64,000 nucleotides of DNA from an uncultured Lachnospiraceae bacterium (GCA_947625775.1 CANQPM010000009.1:62001-126000), one strand, 5' to 3'. Numbered from the stretch's first letter, positions 27,202 to 37,758 are shown. Program-made: numbers and translations. Notes: a model not told the origin generated them from the letters alone.

Positions 27202-27744
27202 ATGATACTTGCTACAGAAACAGAGGGCCTGAGCCGTTTGTTTGACCTTGACCTTCAGCTCTTGGCAGATGCGGGGCTTATGATTATAGCGATGTTCTTC
27301 CTTTTCATGTTTGCGTCGCACTTCTTATTTAATCCGGTAAGAAAGCTGTTGAGCGACAGGCAGGAAAAGATTAAGACAGAGCTTGACCAGGCGGCGAGCG
27401 ACCAGAAATCGGCAGCCGAGACACGCGCCCTCTATGAAGAGAAGCTAAAGCAGGTAGACAAGGAGGCGGAGGCAATTCTTGCCAACGCGCGCAAACGCGG
27501 CATGGAAAATCAGGCTGAGATTGTAGCGCAGGCAAAGGAGGAGGCCGCAAAGATTATAGACAGAGCCAGAGTGGAGGCAGAGCTTGAAAAGCAGAAGCTT
27601 ACCGATGAGGTTAAGCGCGAGATGATAGCTGTAGCATCCGTGATGGCGGCTAAAATCGTTCAGGCAAACATTGACACAAACGCTCAGCATCAACTCATTG
27701 AGGATACTTTGAAAGAAATAGGTGATAGCACATGGCTAAGCTAG
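27202..27744 (+). CDS. atpF: F0F1 ATP synthase subunit b
   Basis: One N-terminal membrane helix (ADAGLMIIAMFFLFMFASHF), the NPVRKLLSDRQEKI sequence, and a long charged coiled coil to the end define the peripheral stalk subunit. Length is 180 residues. It overlaps atpH by 13 bases. Confidence 0.93.
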   Translation: MILATETEGLSRLFDLDLQLLADAGLMIIAMFFLFMFASHFLFNPVRKLLSDRQEKIKTELDQAASDQKSAAETRALYEEKLKQVDKEAEAILANARKRGMENQAEIVAQAKEEAAKIIDRARVEAELEKQKLTDEVKREMIAVASVMAAKIVQANIDTNAQHQLIEDTLKEIGDSTWLS

Positions 27745-28277
27745 TTTCCAAAACATATGCCCAAGCGCTTTTTGAGCTGGCTGTCGAGGAAAATGCTGCT
27801 GCAAAAGTGTTGGAGGAGGTCACGGCGCTGCTCGATACAATCCGTCAGAATGAGGAGTTTGGCAGGTTTATGAATCACCCAAAAATCCCCAAAGACGATA
27901 AGCTCCAGGTAGTCAAAAATGTTTTTGAGGGCAGATTGAGCAAAGAGCTGATTGGCTTTCTCGTCACCATCATTGAAAAAGACAGGTACAGCGAGATTGA
28001 GGCAATACTTCTTGAAGTCATCGCAAGCATCAAGGAGTACAACAAAATCGGCACAGCCTATGTCACAACAGCCATAGCGCTTGAGGAAAAGGAAAAAAAT
28101 GATATCGAACAGCGTCTGCTTGCTACCACCAAATATGATACGATCGAGTGCAGCTACAAGGTAGATAAAAGCTTGATCGGAGGCATGGTTATCCAGATGG
28201 GTGACAAGGTTGTGGACAGCAGCATACGCACTAAGCTAAACAAGCTAGAGCGCGAGCTTTTGGCAATTCAGATGTAG
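27732..28277 (+). CDS. atpH: F0F1 ATP synthase subunit delta
   Basis: The 181-residue protein begins AKLVSKTYAQALFELAVEEN and ends with GGMVIQMGDKVVDSSIRTKL, both diagnostic of subunit delta (OSCP), which ties the b stalk to the top of the F1 head. Its start lies within atpF, so translation is coupled. Confidence 0.95.
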   Translation: MAKLVSKTYAQALFELAVEENAAAKVLEEVTALLDTIRQNEEFGRFMNHPKIPKDDKLQVVKNVFEGRLSKELIGFLVTIIEKDRYSEIEAILLEVIASIKEYNKIGTAYVTTAIALEEKEKNDIEQRLLATTKYDTIECSYKVDKSLIGGMVIQMGDKVVDSSIRTKLNKLERELLAIQM

Positions 28278-28386
28278 TTCATGGCGATGGAAAACCTGCA
28301 GGATGTGTTTTCCGTTGTCGGCACGGACAGTTCGGCGGTCTGTCTGAGCTGTCATAAAAATAGTAACAAGAAAGGTGCATATCAAT

Positions 28387-29892
28387 ATGAATTTAAGACC
28401 GGAAGAAATAAGTTCTGTGATTAAAGAGCAGATTAAAAGATATGCCGCTGATTTAGAGGTATCAGAGGTTGGTACTGTCATTCAGGTGGCAGATGGTATT
28501 GCACGTGTACATGGGCTTGAAAAAGCGATGCAGGGCGAGCTTCTCGAGTTCCCAGGCGAGGTTTACGGCATGGTCATGAACCTTGAGGAGGACAATGTAG
28601 GCGCCGTTTTGCTGGGCAATTCAAAAAACATAAACGAGGGCGATACCGTAAAGACTACAGGGCGAGTTGTTGAGGTTCCCGTAGGCGACGCAATGCTCGG
28701 ACGTGTAGTAAATTCTCTCGGACAGCCGATAGACGGCAAAGGCCCCATAAATACGGACAAATACCGTCAGATAGAGAGAGTGGCGTCAGGCGTTATCACA
28801 AGAAAATCAGTAGATACGCCGCTGCAGACTGGTATTAAGGCTATTGATGCGATGGTTCCCATCGGCAGGGGACAGCGTGAGCTGATTATCGGCGACAGAC
28901 AGACCGGTAAGACGGCGATAGCCATAGACACCATCATCAATCAAAAAGGACAGAAGGTTAAGTGCATATATGTCGCAATCGGACAGAAGGCTTCTACGGT
29001 TGCGAGCATAGTTAAGACACTCGAGGAGGCGGGCGCTATGGCGTACACCACGGTAGTAGCTTCCACGGCGAGCGAGCTTGCGCCGTTACAGTATATCGCG
29101 CCATATGCGGGATGCGCTATCGGCGAGGAGTGGATGGAGAACGGCGAAGACGTACTCATTATATATGATGATTTGAGTAAGCATGCTACGGCATACCGTA
29201 CACTCTCATTGCTTCTGAGGCGTCCGCCCGGCAGAGAGGCTTACCCCGGAGATGTATTCTATCTTCATTCAAGGCTTCTCGAGAGAGCAGCGCGCATGAG
29301 CGAGGAATACGGCGGAGGTTCTATTACGGCGCTTCCTATCATTGAGACACAGGCGGGCGACGTTTCCGCGTACATTCCGACAAACGTTATTTCGATTACA
29401 GACGGACAGATTTACCTCGAGACAGAAATGTTTAACTCAGGCTTCAGACCTGCCGTAAATGCGGGCTTGTCAGTTTCGCGAGTTGGCGGTTCGGCGCAGA
29501 TCAAGGCGATGAAGAAAATCGCGGCGCCTATCCGAGTAGAGCTTGCCCAGTACAGAGAGCTTGCAAGCTTTGCACAGTTCGGCTCAGAGCTTGACGCCGA
29601 TACGAAGGAAAAGCTGGAGCAGGGCGTCAGAATCAAAGAGGTATTGAAACAGCCGCAGTATAAGCCGATGCCTGTAGAGTATCAGGTTATCATCTTATTT
29701 GTAGCTACAAGGAAATATCTGCTCGACATACCTGTAGAAGATATTACCAGATTTGAGACGGAGCTGTTTGAGTTCTTAGATACAAAATATGCTCAGATAC
29801 CCCGCGCAATCAGGGAAACACAGGTAATCTCCGACGAGACGGAAAAAGAGCTTATTTCAGCTATAGAGGAATTTAAAGGACGCTTTAAATAA
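28387..29892 (+). CDS. atpA: F0F1 ATP synthase subunit alpha
   Basis: The 501-residue protein shows the nucleotide-binding loop [11 protein letters not shown] and the alpha-type [11 protein letters not shown] segment. It forms the non-catalytic part of the F1 hexamer. ATG 28387 gives the standard N-terminus ([13 protein letters not shown]); a GTG twelve bases earlier sits in the ribosome site. Confidence 0.97.
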   Translation: MNLRPEEISSVIKEQIKRYAADLEVSEVGTVIQVADGIARVHGLEKAMQGELLEFPGEVYGMVMNLEEDNVGAVLLGNSKNINEGDTVKTTGRVVEVPVGDAMLGRVVNSLGQPIDGKGPINTDKYRQIERVASGVITRKSVDTPLQTGIKAIDAMVPIGRGQRELIIGDRQTGKTAIAIDTIINQKGQKVKCIYVAIGQKASTVASIVKTLEEAGAMAYTTVVASTASELAPLQYIAPYAGCAIGEEWMENGEDVLIIYDDLSKHATAYRTLSLLLRRPPGREAYPGDVFYLHSRLLERAARMSEEYGGGSITALPIIETQAGDVSAYIPTNVISITDGQIYLETEMFNSGFRPAVNAGLSVSRVGGSAQIKAMKKIAAPIRVELAQYRELASFAQFGSELDADTKEKLEQGVRIKEVLKQPQYKPMPVEYQVIILFVATRKYLLDIPVEDITRFETELFEFLDTKYAQIPRAIRETQVISDETEKELISAIEEFKGRFK

Positions 29893-29923
29893 GAGGTGTT
29901 CCGTATAAGAAGGGAGTTTTCAT

Positions 29924-30778
29924 ATGGCCTCAATGAGAGATATTAAAAGGCGTAGAGGCTCCGTACAGAGTACGCAGCAGATTACCAAGGCCATGAAGCT
30001 TGTTTCCACAGTCAAACTGCAGAGAGCCAAGGGGCGCGCGGAGAGATCCAAGACGTACTTCAAATGTATGTATGACACGGTGGTTTCTATGCTTTCTAAA
30101 GCGGGAGAGATTAATCACCCTTATCTTAAAGCGGGCGAGTCGGCAAAGAAGGCGGTAATAGTGATTACAGCCAACAGAGGACTTGCGGGCGGCTATAACT
30201 CCAACATTGTTAAGCTTGTCAAAAACAATGAGGATTGGAAAAAAGAGGATTTGATAATCTATCCTATAGGCAGCAAGGGCAGAGATGCGTTTGCGAGGGC
30301 AGGCTACGAGCTGGGCACGGACTATTCTGATGCCATTGAGGAGCCTATCTACGTAGATGCTATGAAAATCAGCCAGCAGGTGCTTGACGACTTTTCACAG
30401 GGCAGGGTAGGCGAGATTTATATCGCGTACACAGGCTTCAAGAACACTGTCACGCATATACCTACATTATTAAAGCTGCTTCCTATTAAATTAGAGGACG
30501 AGCGCACGGCGGAGGACAAAGCTGTATTGGATTTTGAACCTGAGACGGAGGAAGCGGTCGAGCTGATTATACCGAAGTATATCACAAGCCTGATTTATGG
30601 CGCGATGATAGAGTCGGTTGCCAGCGAGAACGGCGCGCGTATGCAGGCGATGGATTCAGCTACGAGCAACGCAGAGGAAATGATTGATAAGCTGTCATTA
30701 CTCTACAACAGGGCGCGTCAGAGCTCTATTACACAGGAATTAACGGAAATTATCGCAGGCGCGGAGGCTATTTCATAG
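29924..30778 (+). CDS. atpG: F0F1 ATP synthase subunit gamma
   Basis: Starts ASMRDIKRRRGSVQSTQQIT and ends with a long helix rich in AMDSATSNAEEMIDKL, the two ends of the gamma central shaft. It has 284 residues, the usual size, and lies between atpA and atpD. Confidence 0.96.
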   Translation: MASMRDIKRRRGSVQSTQQITKAMKLVSTVKLQRAKGRAERSKTYFKCMYDTVVSMLSKAGEINHPYLKAGESAKKAVIVITANRGLAGGYNSNIVKLVKNNEDWKKEDLIIYPIGSKGRDAFARAGYELGTDYSDAIEEPIYVDAMKISQQVLDDFSQGRVGEIYIAYTGFKNTVTHIPTLLKLLPIKLEDERTAEDKAVLDFEPETEEAVELIIPKYITSLIYGAMIESVASENGARMQAMDSATSNAEEMIDKLSLLYNRARQSSITQELTEIIAGAEAIS

Positions 30779-30839
30779 CCCTGCCGCTTACGGTATTAAG
30801 GATTTCAGGCGTTTGCAGCAGCCTGTTATAGAATTTTAA

Positions 30840-32252
<1,413 letters not shown>

Positions 32253-32284
32253 TCGTCATAATTAGAAAGGGCATGGTTATCAAG

Positions 32285-32686
32285 ATGGCAGAGAGATTTA
32301 AACTTACGATTGTGACGCCCGACCGTGAATTTTACAGTGATGATGCGGATATGGTTGAGTTCAATACGACCGAGGGTGAAATCGGTATCTATCAAGGTCA
32401 TGCACCGTTGACGGTTATCGTAAAACCCGGCATTTTGACTATAACGCAGGGCGAAACAGTTAAAAACGCGGCGCTGCACGCAGGCTTTGTCCAGATATTG
32501 CCCGAGGAAGTGACAATCCTTGCGGAAATAATAGAGTGGCCGAGTGAGATTGACACGCAGCGTGCCGAGGCCGCAAGAGAGAGAGCAGAAAACAGGCTGA
32601 AGGACAGAAGCCACATAGACGTGGCGCGTGCGGAGGCGGCGCTTATGCGCTCAATCGCGCGAATCAATGCCGCAAAGCTGCAGTAG
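32285..32686 (+). CDS. atpC: F0F1 ATP synthase subunit epsilon
   Basis: About 133 residues: a beta sandwich (FKLTIVTPDREFYSDDADMV) followed by two helices with RAEAARERAENRL. It links the shaft to the c ring and can inhibit ATP hydrolysis. The ATG at 32285 fits the family N-terminus better than the in-frame ATG at 32273. Last gene of the operon; no clear terminator was seen in the 190 bases after it. Confidence 0.95.
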   Translation: MAERFKLTIVTPDREFYSDDADMVEFNTTEGEIGIYQGHAPLTVIVKPGILTITQGETVKNAALHAGFVQILPEEVTILAEIIEWPSEIDTQRAEAARERAENRLKDRSHIDVARAEAALMRSIARINAAKLQ

Positions 32687-32878
32687 ATAAGATGTTCGGC
32701 AATGATATGTGCAGGCGGACATATGATGTATATGCTGGTTTGCGATGCGTGTTGATTTATTATTATTGATATTGGGTTCGGATTAATTGTGTCAGTATGG
32801 CTGATTACAGCCGTATAACTGTTCACAGACATAAAGGGAAACGCATATGATAATCATAAAAAGAGAAGGACTTGGATT

Positions 32879-33346
32879 ATGGATTATTATAGGGCGTTTC
32901 CTTTTTATTCGGGATATCAGGGCTACAGCCGCTGGAGCAGCGCGCCTGAGGTGAACGAGGACAGGATAGCGGAGGACTTGGATTATCTGCGGCAGATGTA
33001 CCCGTCATATGCCAAAAAGTACCAGAGCGTAATATCAAGCGCAGTTGATAAGATGGATTACGACGGCAGTTTTATATACGACCAGTACCCCGACAAGCTC
33101 ACAATGCAGCGTATGGTATCAGGCATAATGGCGGTTATCAAGACAAATGAGGAAAAGGACATGGAAAGGGAGAAGGAAAAAGAAGGTGACATGGAAAGCG
33201 CGGACGGCGCTTATGAAAGCAGGACACAGAGCGAACGCCAGCCATGGGCTGAAAAAGAGCCGTGGATAAAGGAGCTTGTCACGCTTGTCATGTTTTATGA
33301 GATACTCGGCAGGAGACGGAAAAAGAGGAGTTACTTTTTTACATAA
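32879..33346 (+). CDS. Conserved-looking small protein of unknown function
   Basis: This 155-residue soluble protein starts MDYYRAFPFYSGYQGYSRW, Tyr-rich. A central helical part (DLDYLRQMYPSYAKKYQSVI, VDKMDYDGSFIYDQYPDKL) is followed by a charged Glu/Lys stretch, and the C-terminal segment is WIKELVTLVMFYEILGRRRK. I do not recognise the family. It has an AAGGA ribosome site and a strong terminator directly after, so it is a genuine single-gene unit. Confidence 0.65.
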   Translation: MDYYRAFPFYSGYQGYSRWSSAPEVNEDRIAEDLDYLRQMYPSYAKKYQSVISSAVDKMDYDGSFIYDQYPDKLTMQRMVSGIMAVIKTNEEKDMEREKEKEGDMESADGAYESRTQSERQPWAEKEPWIKELVTLVMFYEILGRRRKKRSYFFT

Positions 33347-33362
33347 TAGTCTGGGGCAGAGA

Positions 33363-33417
33363 AAAGAGCCGCTGCGGAGCGGATTAGGAATAATTCGTCT
33401 TGCGGCGGCTTTTTATT
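33363..33417. terminator. Probable bidirectional terminator left of flagellin module 1
   Basis: The arms AGCCGCTGC (near 33367-33375) and GCGGCGGCT (near 33402-33410) pair with one wobble, and TTTTTATTTT follows. On the other strand a CTTTTCTC run follows the stem. It ends the preceding gene and would also stop transcripts from the outward-facing promoter in the cassette. Confidence 0.7.
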
Positions 33418-33460
33418 TTATAATGTGGTATAATAATATTGAATAAAACATAAATAAAAA

Positions 33461-33486
33461 TGCAACACTTTAAATAAAATGTTGCA
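33461..33486 (+). repeat. Recombination site 1L (inverted relative to 1R)
   Basis: Arms TGCAACA and TGTTGCA flank a 12-base core CTTTAAATAAAA. The reverse complement of the site at 34411-34436 matches it at 25 of 26 positions. An internally palindromic site with an asymmetric core is typical of tyrosine recombinase crossover sites. Confidence 0.8.
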
Positions 33487-33517
33487 TTTTTAACGGTAAT
33501 TTATCTTTACATTCTAT

Positions 33518-33544
33518 ATATCGGTTCATAATCGGAATACTTTA
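33518..33544 (-). promoter_or_regulatory. Sigma-28 (flagellar) promoter facing away from flagellin
   Basis: On the minus strand TAAA (33544-33541), a 15-base spacer and ACCGATAT (33525-33518) match the flagellar sigma factor consensus TAAA-N15-GCCGATAT at all but one position. The identical arrangement occurs in module 2 at 59539-59565. Confidence 0.8.
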
Positions 33545-33741
33545 CCCCTTATTTGAAAAATTTTTAATTTTATTTGAAAAAATTATTGCCTGATGTGATT
33601 GAGATTGCCTTAAAATACCGTGGACATCTTAAAAAAGGGCATAGCAGCCCCCTGGTGAAGCAGATCTTTCTTTAGAAAAGGGCATTTCACGCGCATAAAA
33701 TATAAAATAACATAAGCTACGCTATTCAGAAAATTACACCG

Positions 33742-34332
33742 TCAGAGTGCAACCTTCATAAATACCCTATCGCGCTCGTCCTGGTCTATTCCAAGATAGC
33801 GCTTTGTGATTGCAAATGACGAATGATTGTATATATTCATAATCAAAATCGAGGAAATTTTGCAGAGCGCGGCAAAATATCCAAAGGTTTTACGCAGTGA
33901 ATGGCATCCGATGTTTCCCTCTATTTTTAGTATTTTGGAGGCTTCTTTTATAATCCTGTATGCCTGTGAGCGGCTAAGCGGCTTGTTTGCGCTCTTTCTT
34001 CCCAGAAAAATGTAGTGTTCCGCGCTGATTTTGACATTTTCGAGCTTGTAATGTTTCATCAGCTTTTCCAGCGCGTACAGTGCGCCTTTATTTAAAAATA
34101 TCATATTTTTCTTGTGTGTTTTCTTTTCCGTAAGCTCAAGGTGCTTCTTAAACCGACGTCTGTCAAAATCGTAAACATCTCCCCATTTTAAATTGAGAAT
34201 ATCGCTTATGCGCAGCGCGGTATTTATTCCTACGCAGAATAAGGCGTAATTGCGTATCTCATTTTTCCCTAAAAAGTATTTTTTCATTGCTTCTAATTTC
34301 TTCCTGTTTTTAATAGGTGACATTGTTCCCAT
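33742..34332 (-). CDS. FimB/FimE-size tyrosine recombinase (DNA invertase), module 1
   Basis: This 196-residue protein is a catalytic-domain-only integrase. The conserved residues are present: Arg in NTALRISDIL, HSLRKTF (His and Arg), His in IYNHSS and the nucleophile Tyr in TKRYLGI. The small size is like FimB, FimE and other inverters that act on nearby inverted sites. The start follows GGGAGGAAAT. Its neighbours and a close paralog in module 2 suggest it flips the segment in which it lies. Confidence 0.88.
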   Translation of the reverse strand: MGTMSPIKNRKKLEAMKKYFLGKNEIRNYALFCVGINTALRISDILNLKWGDVYDFDRRRFKKHLELTEKKTHKKNMIFLNKGALYALEKLMKHYKLENVKISAEHYIFLGRKSANKPLSRSQAYRIIKEASKILKIEGNIGCHSLRKTFGYFAALCKISSILIMNIYNHSSFAITKRYLGIDQDERDRVFMKVAL

Positions 34333-34410
34333 AATAATTTCCTCCCTAAACGCTTCCTTGCGTCAGTGCCTTTTAATTTTAGCACAGATTTGCCCGCCAT
34401 AAATATCAAA

Positions 34411-34436
34411 TGCAACATTTTATTTAAAATGTTGCA
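34411..34436 (-). repeat. Recombination site 1R
   Basis: The arms TGCAACA and TGTTGCA flank core TTTTATTTAAAA. In reverse complement only one base differs from site 1L, so the pair are inverted repeats about 924 bases apart. Confidence 0.8.
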
Positions 34437-34506
34437 TTTGATAAAACCCATAAGATAAATCAAAGTGGATAGGCTTTCGGCAAGATGAATAAAAGCTGCA
34501 AAGAAA

Positions 34507-34513
34507 ACAAGGA
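34507..34513 (+). promoter_or_regulatory. CsrA-like site overlapping the csrA ribosome site
   Basis: ACAAGGA, which matches the core of the CsrA consensus (ACARGGA), covers the Shine-Dalgarno of csrA. The same heptamer covers the flagellin site at 34936-34942 and both ribosome sites in module 2. Because ACAAGGA also partly matches an ordinary Shine-Dalgarno, the CsrA reading is tentative. Confidence 0.4.
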
Positions 34514-34522
34514 GGTTTTTAT

Positions 34523-34744
34523 ATGTTAATGCTTACAGTACCCAAGGAAGAGTATCTGATGATAGGAAAGGATGTAAGGATTACCTTTCTCGGTGGAAAC
34601 AATAATCAATTGCGCGTGATGATAGATGCCCCAAAGGACGTGAATATAGCAAGAGGCAGGGCTATACAGAAACGTGCTGCCAAGCGGGCAGCAAAAAAGG
34701 CAGCGGCAGCAGCGGCGAAGGCAGAATCCGCAATAGAAGAATAA
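34523..34744 (+). CDS. csrA: CsrA-family RNA-binding regulator, flagellin-linked, module 1
   Basis: This 73-residue protein starts MLMLTVPKEEYLMIGKDVRI and has APKDVNIARGRAI, the CsrA strand order with the conserved Leu4 and the RNA-contacting Arg near the end of the fold. It differs from ordinary CsrA in the FLGGNNNQLRVMI middle and in an Ala/Lys-rich helix at the end. CsrA represses translation by binding GGA hairpins; in Gram-positive bacteria it restrains flagellin synthesis and is titrated by FliW. fliW is not in the window. The flagellin gene lies 207 bases downstream. Confidence 0.82.
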   Translation: MLMLTVPKEEYLMIGKDVRITFLGGNNNQLRVMIDAPKDVNIARGRAIQKRAAKRAAKKAAAAAAKAESAIEE

Positions 34745-34857
34745 TCCAAATAATTAAAGGGTTAATAACCGCAGCCGCCTGTAAAAGCAGGCGCGCCGAT
34801 ATACGGGCGGCTTCGGATATTATAAATTAAAACTGAATAAGGAACAAAAAACAAACG

Positions 34858-34878
34858 GTGGGAAACGGAATTTTCCAC
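34858..34878 (+). promoter_or_regulatory. Putative CsrA-binding hairpin in flagellin leader 1
   Basis: GTGGGAAA and TTTTCCAC pair across a CGGAA loop, exposing GGA at 34867-34869, about 85 bases before the flagellin start. The same structure with compensating arm changes is in leader 2. Confidence 0.6.
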
Positions 34879-34951
34879 GGCACAGCCAAAGCGCGGATTT
34901 ACTTATGTAAATTAAACCCAGGCGCGGCAGGCAAAACAAGGAGGTAAGATT

Positions 34952-36400
34952 ATGGTAGTACAGCACAATTTACAGGCAATGAACTCTAACAGAATGTTAG
35001 GTATCACACAGGGAACATTATCAAAGTCAACAGAGAAGCTTTCTTCTGGTTATAAGATTAACCGCGCGGCAGATAACGCAGCAGGTCTTGCTATATCAGA
35101 GAAGATGAGAAAACAGATCAGAGGACTTACACAGGCATCTGCAAACGCTGAGGACGGTATTTCATCTGTACAGACAGCAGAAGGCGCTTTGACAGAAGTA
35201 CATGATATGCTTCAGAGAATGAACGAGCTTGCAGTACAGGCAGCAAACGGCACGAACTCACAGGACGACCGCTCATATATTCAGGATGAGATTGATCAGC
35301 TTACACAAGAGATTGACCGTGTGGCAGAGACAACCAAGTTCAATGAGACATACCTGTTAAAAGGCGATAAGGACAATGAGAAAGGATACAGCTTTGCATA
35401 CAAGAAGGCAGGGGCTGATGCGGGTGCCTCAGCAACAATGGTAAAAGATGCAGCTACAGAGGCTACAGCTAAGGTGACTTTTGCAACTAATGTAACATCG
35501 ACAGATGATCAGAACAACTTGGCAAAAGCTCTCCGGGATCAGGGACTTACTATTACATCTTCTACGGTAAATGGTAAACCTCAGATATCTATCGAACTTA
35601 ACGGCAGTGATGCAAAGAGCAATTATCAGATTAAAGTAACAGATCTTGATAACGGTCAATTTGAGATAGTAAATTTGGAAGGTAAAAAGGTTGCGGATAT
35701 TGAAGTAACTAAGGGTCAGCTTCAAGCAGGGGATAGTGTTGTAATTACAGCATCTACAGTAGCTGCAGCCACAAGTAAGAATGAAGTTTATTCATTCTAT
35801 GACAAAGACGGAAACAGAATTTCAGCAAACGCTTTGGGCGACTATTTCACAGCAAGCGGCGGTACAGATGCTGATCCCTCAACTGGTGTAAGTGCAAAAG
35901 CAAGAGCAGACGCAGGAAAGGTTTATGATGCACTTGGAAAAGAAATTGAGCTTAAAGAAGACAATATTACGGCGACAAAGGATAAAATGGCGGCTCTCAA
36001 CCTCAAGTTCCATGTAGGTGCTGATGGGACGAACAATAACAAGATTTCTATTAACATTGAAGCTCTTACGGCTAAGGGACTTGGTATAAATGGCTTAAAG
36101 GTTGATGGAGAAGATGGCGCTAGTGCTACAAAGGCAATTTCTGTAATTGCACAGGCTGTTAAGATTGTATCAACCCAGCGTTCAGCGCTCGGTGCAGTAC
36201 AGAACCGCTTAGAGCATACGATCAACAACCTAGATAACATTGTAGAGAACACGACATCTGCAGAGTCAGCAATCCGTGATACAGATATGGCTGATGAGAT
36301 GGTTAGGTACTCTAACAACAACATTCTTTCACAGGCAGGACAGTCAATGCTCGCACAGGCTAACCAGTCTAACCAGGGCGTACTCTCATTACTCGGCTAA
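34952..36400 (+). CDS. Flagellin 1
   Basis: This 482-residue protein has flagellin ends: N-terminal MVVQHNLQAMNSNRMLGITQ to about residue 140 (D0/D1), a C-terminal D1/D0 from about 355 ending NQSNQGVLSLLG, and a variable surface middle (about 145-350). The D1 segment LQRMNELAVQAANGTNS keeps the Gln, Arg and Leu known to matter for TLR5 recognition. A ribosome site AAGGAGG precedes it. It should be secreted and polymerised into the filament. Its transcription probably depends on the invertible promoter upstream, since no forward sigma-28 promoter was found between site 1R and the gene. Confidence 0.93.
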   Translation: MVVQHNLQAMNSNRMLGITQGTLSKSTEKLSSGYKINRAADNAAGLAISEKMRKQIRGLTQASANAEDGISSVQTAEGALTEVHDMLQRMNELAVQAANGTNSQDDRSYIQDEIDQLTQEIDRVAETTKFNETYLLKGDKDNEKGYSFAYKKAGADAGASATMVKDAATEATAKVTFATNVTSTDDQNNLAKALRDQGLTITSSTVNGKPQISIELNGSDAKSNYQIKVTDLDNGQFEIVNLEGKKVADIEVTKGQLQAGDSVVITASTVAAATSKNEVYSFYDKDGNRISANALGDYFTASGGTDADPSTGVSAKARADAGKVYDALGKEIELKEDNITATKDKMAALNLKFHVGADGTNNNKISINIEALTAKGLGINGLKVDGEDGASATKAISVIAQAVKIVSTQRSALGAVQNRLEHTINNLDNIVENTTSAESAIRDTDMADEMVRYSNNNILSQAGQSMLAQANQSNQGVLSLLG

Positions 36401-36437
36401 TAAAACCTGTAAAGAGTTCAAAACAAACAACCATAAT

Positions 36438-36470
36438 AACGGCTGCCGTACACCACGGCAGCCGTTTTGT
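36438..36470 (+). terminator. Terminator of flagellin 1
   Basis: A 12-bp perfect stem (AACGGCTGCCGT / ACGGCAGCCGTT) with a short loop is followed by TTGT. Confidence 0.85.
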
Positions 36471-36625
36471 CTGCAATTTATATTATTTTTTACATTTCAA
36501 ACACTATTTTTGCCTAAATGCTTGTCAAATTTTAGCATTAATGATATAGTACGTTTTAATGAAACAAATCAATTTATCTTTAGAGTCTTTATTTATAAAT
36601 TCTTTATTTTTCGGTTGATTTTCGT

Positions 36626-36654
36626 TTTACAAAATACCTAAACTGTAATATACT
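36626..36654 (+). promoter_or_regulatory. Promoter of the Rpn-family gene
   Basis: TTTACA (36626-36631) and TATACT (36649-36654) are spaced by 17 bases, just upstream of AGAGAGG and the ATG at 36669. Confidence 0.6.
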
Positions 36655-36668
36655 AAAAGAGAGGAAGC

Positions 36669-37673
36669 ATGAAAAAAGAAAAACTTAATATTGCTAAAAT
36701 ATTCAAACGCTTTGCGGTAAACAGATCACATAAGGACAGGCTGTTTCAGAGGGTATTTGCGGACAAAAGGGATCTGCTTGACTTGTACAATGCAGTAAAC
36801 CACACGGACTACGCAAATCCTGACGAGCTTGAAATCACGACGCTTGAAGATGTCATTTATATGTCGATGAAAAATGATATATCCTTCATAATATCATCAT
36901 CGCTTAATCTTTACGAGCACCAGTCTACCTTTAATCCGAATATGCCCGTGCGTGAGCTGATGTATTTTGCGCGGCTGTATGAGGGATATATCAAAAAGCA
37001 TGGCTTTGATATATACGGAAGCCGACTTGTCAGTCTGCCAAGACCTCAGTTTATAATTTTTTACAACGGCAGGAGCGAGTACCCTGATGAGATGATTTTA
37101 AAGCTGTCAGACGCATTTGTTCCGAAGATGTCGGACGCGCCTGTCCTTGAATGTCGTGCGACAATGCTAAACATTAACTACGGGCACAACAACGCTCTGC
37201 TGAACAGCTGCCGCCGCCTGCACGATTATTCGTATTTTATAGCCAAAGTAAATGAATGCATTGACAGCCGACATACAATAGAGGGCGCGATAAGTGAAGC
37301 GATAGACTATTGTATAGAAAAGGATATTTTGGCAGATATTTTAATTAAATGCAAGAGCGAGGTGACAAATATGCTGCTTACAGAGTTTGATGAAAAACTG
37401 TATAAAAAGACTGTATATAACGAAGGCTACGAAGACGGCGTGAACGAGGGCTTTGAGCGCGGGCATGAGAGCGGAATCAGTGAAGGTTTTGAGAGTGGAA
37501 TCAGTGAAGGCTTTAAACGCGGAATAAACGAAGCGCGCGAACAGGGTATAAAAAACAGCATAGAAATGCTGAGAAATTTAGATCTGCCTGATGAAAGAAT
37601 AGCCGATTTGATATCTGAAAGTTATTCCATTGAGAAAGCGGATATCTTAAAAAGAGTGAGAGACTTGACTTAA
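36669..37673 (+). CDS. Rpn/PD-(D/E)XK family putative recombination-promoting nuclease
   Basis: A 334-residue protein with the N-terminal domain of the Rpn/PDDEXK transposase-like family: KDRLFQRVFADKRDLLDLYN, then DISFIISSSLNLYEHQS, whose D and E-x-Q are the expected metal-binding positions. The C-terminal region has a coiled segment with repeats of GF-E-R/S-G-x-x-S/N-E (about 249-290), partly identical at DNA level. Family members cleave DNA in RecA-independent recombination. Such genes occur in many copies in Clostridia. Confidence 0.78.
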   Translation: MKKEKLNIAKIFKRFAVNRSHKDRLFQRVFADKRDLLDLYNAVNHTDYANPDELEITTLEDVIYMSMKNDISFIISSSLNLYEHQSTFNPNMPVRELMYFARLYEGYIKKHGFDIYGSRLVSLPRPQFIIFYNGRSEYPDEMILKLSDAFVPKMSDAPVLECRATMLNINYGHNNALLNSCRRLHDYSYFIAKVNECIDSRHTIEGAISEAIDYCIEKDILADILIKCKSEVTNMLLTEFDEKLYKKTVYNEGYEDGVNEGFERGHESGISEGFESGISEGFKRGINEAREQGIKNSIEMLRNLDLPDERIADLISESYSIEKADILKRVRDLT

Positions 37674-37758
37674 AATAAACATTCATATCAGCTTACTTGA
37701 CAGTTTAAGCCAAATTTCGACAATTGAGGGACAATTAAGCGACAAAATTCATATTTGC

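Larger units (their letters stand above)
33461..34436. mobile_element. Invertible promoter-recombinase cassette, module 1
   Basis: Two 26-bp sites in opposite orientation (33461-33486, 34411-34436) bound a sigma-28-type promoter and a tyrosine recombinase gene. Inverting the segment would turn the promoter, now pointing left, toward csrA and flagellin on the right. This is inferred from arrangement and from the second copy at 59.5 kb; inversion itself is not observed here. Confidence 0.75.

Noticed and set aside
33461-34436. Integrative element or prophage end instead of a switch
   Set aside because: No other phage or plasmid genes, the sites are inverted rather than direct, and the same structure recurs at the second flagellin.
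34782-34802. GCCGATAT, a perfect sigma-28 -10 box, in the flagellin 1 leader
   Set aside because: The only TAAA is nine bases upstream instead of 15, the sequence lies in the loop of a hairpin, and the aligned part of leader 2 lacks it.
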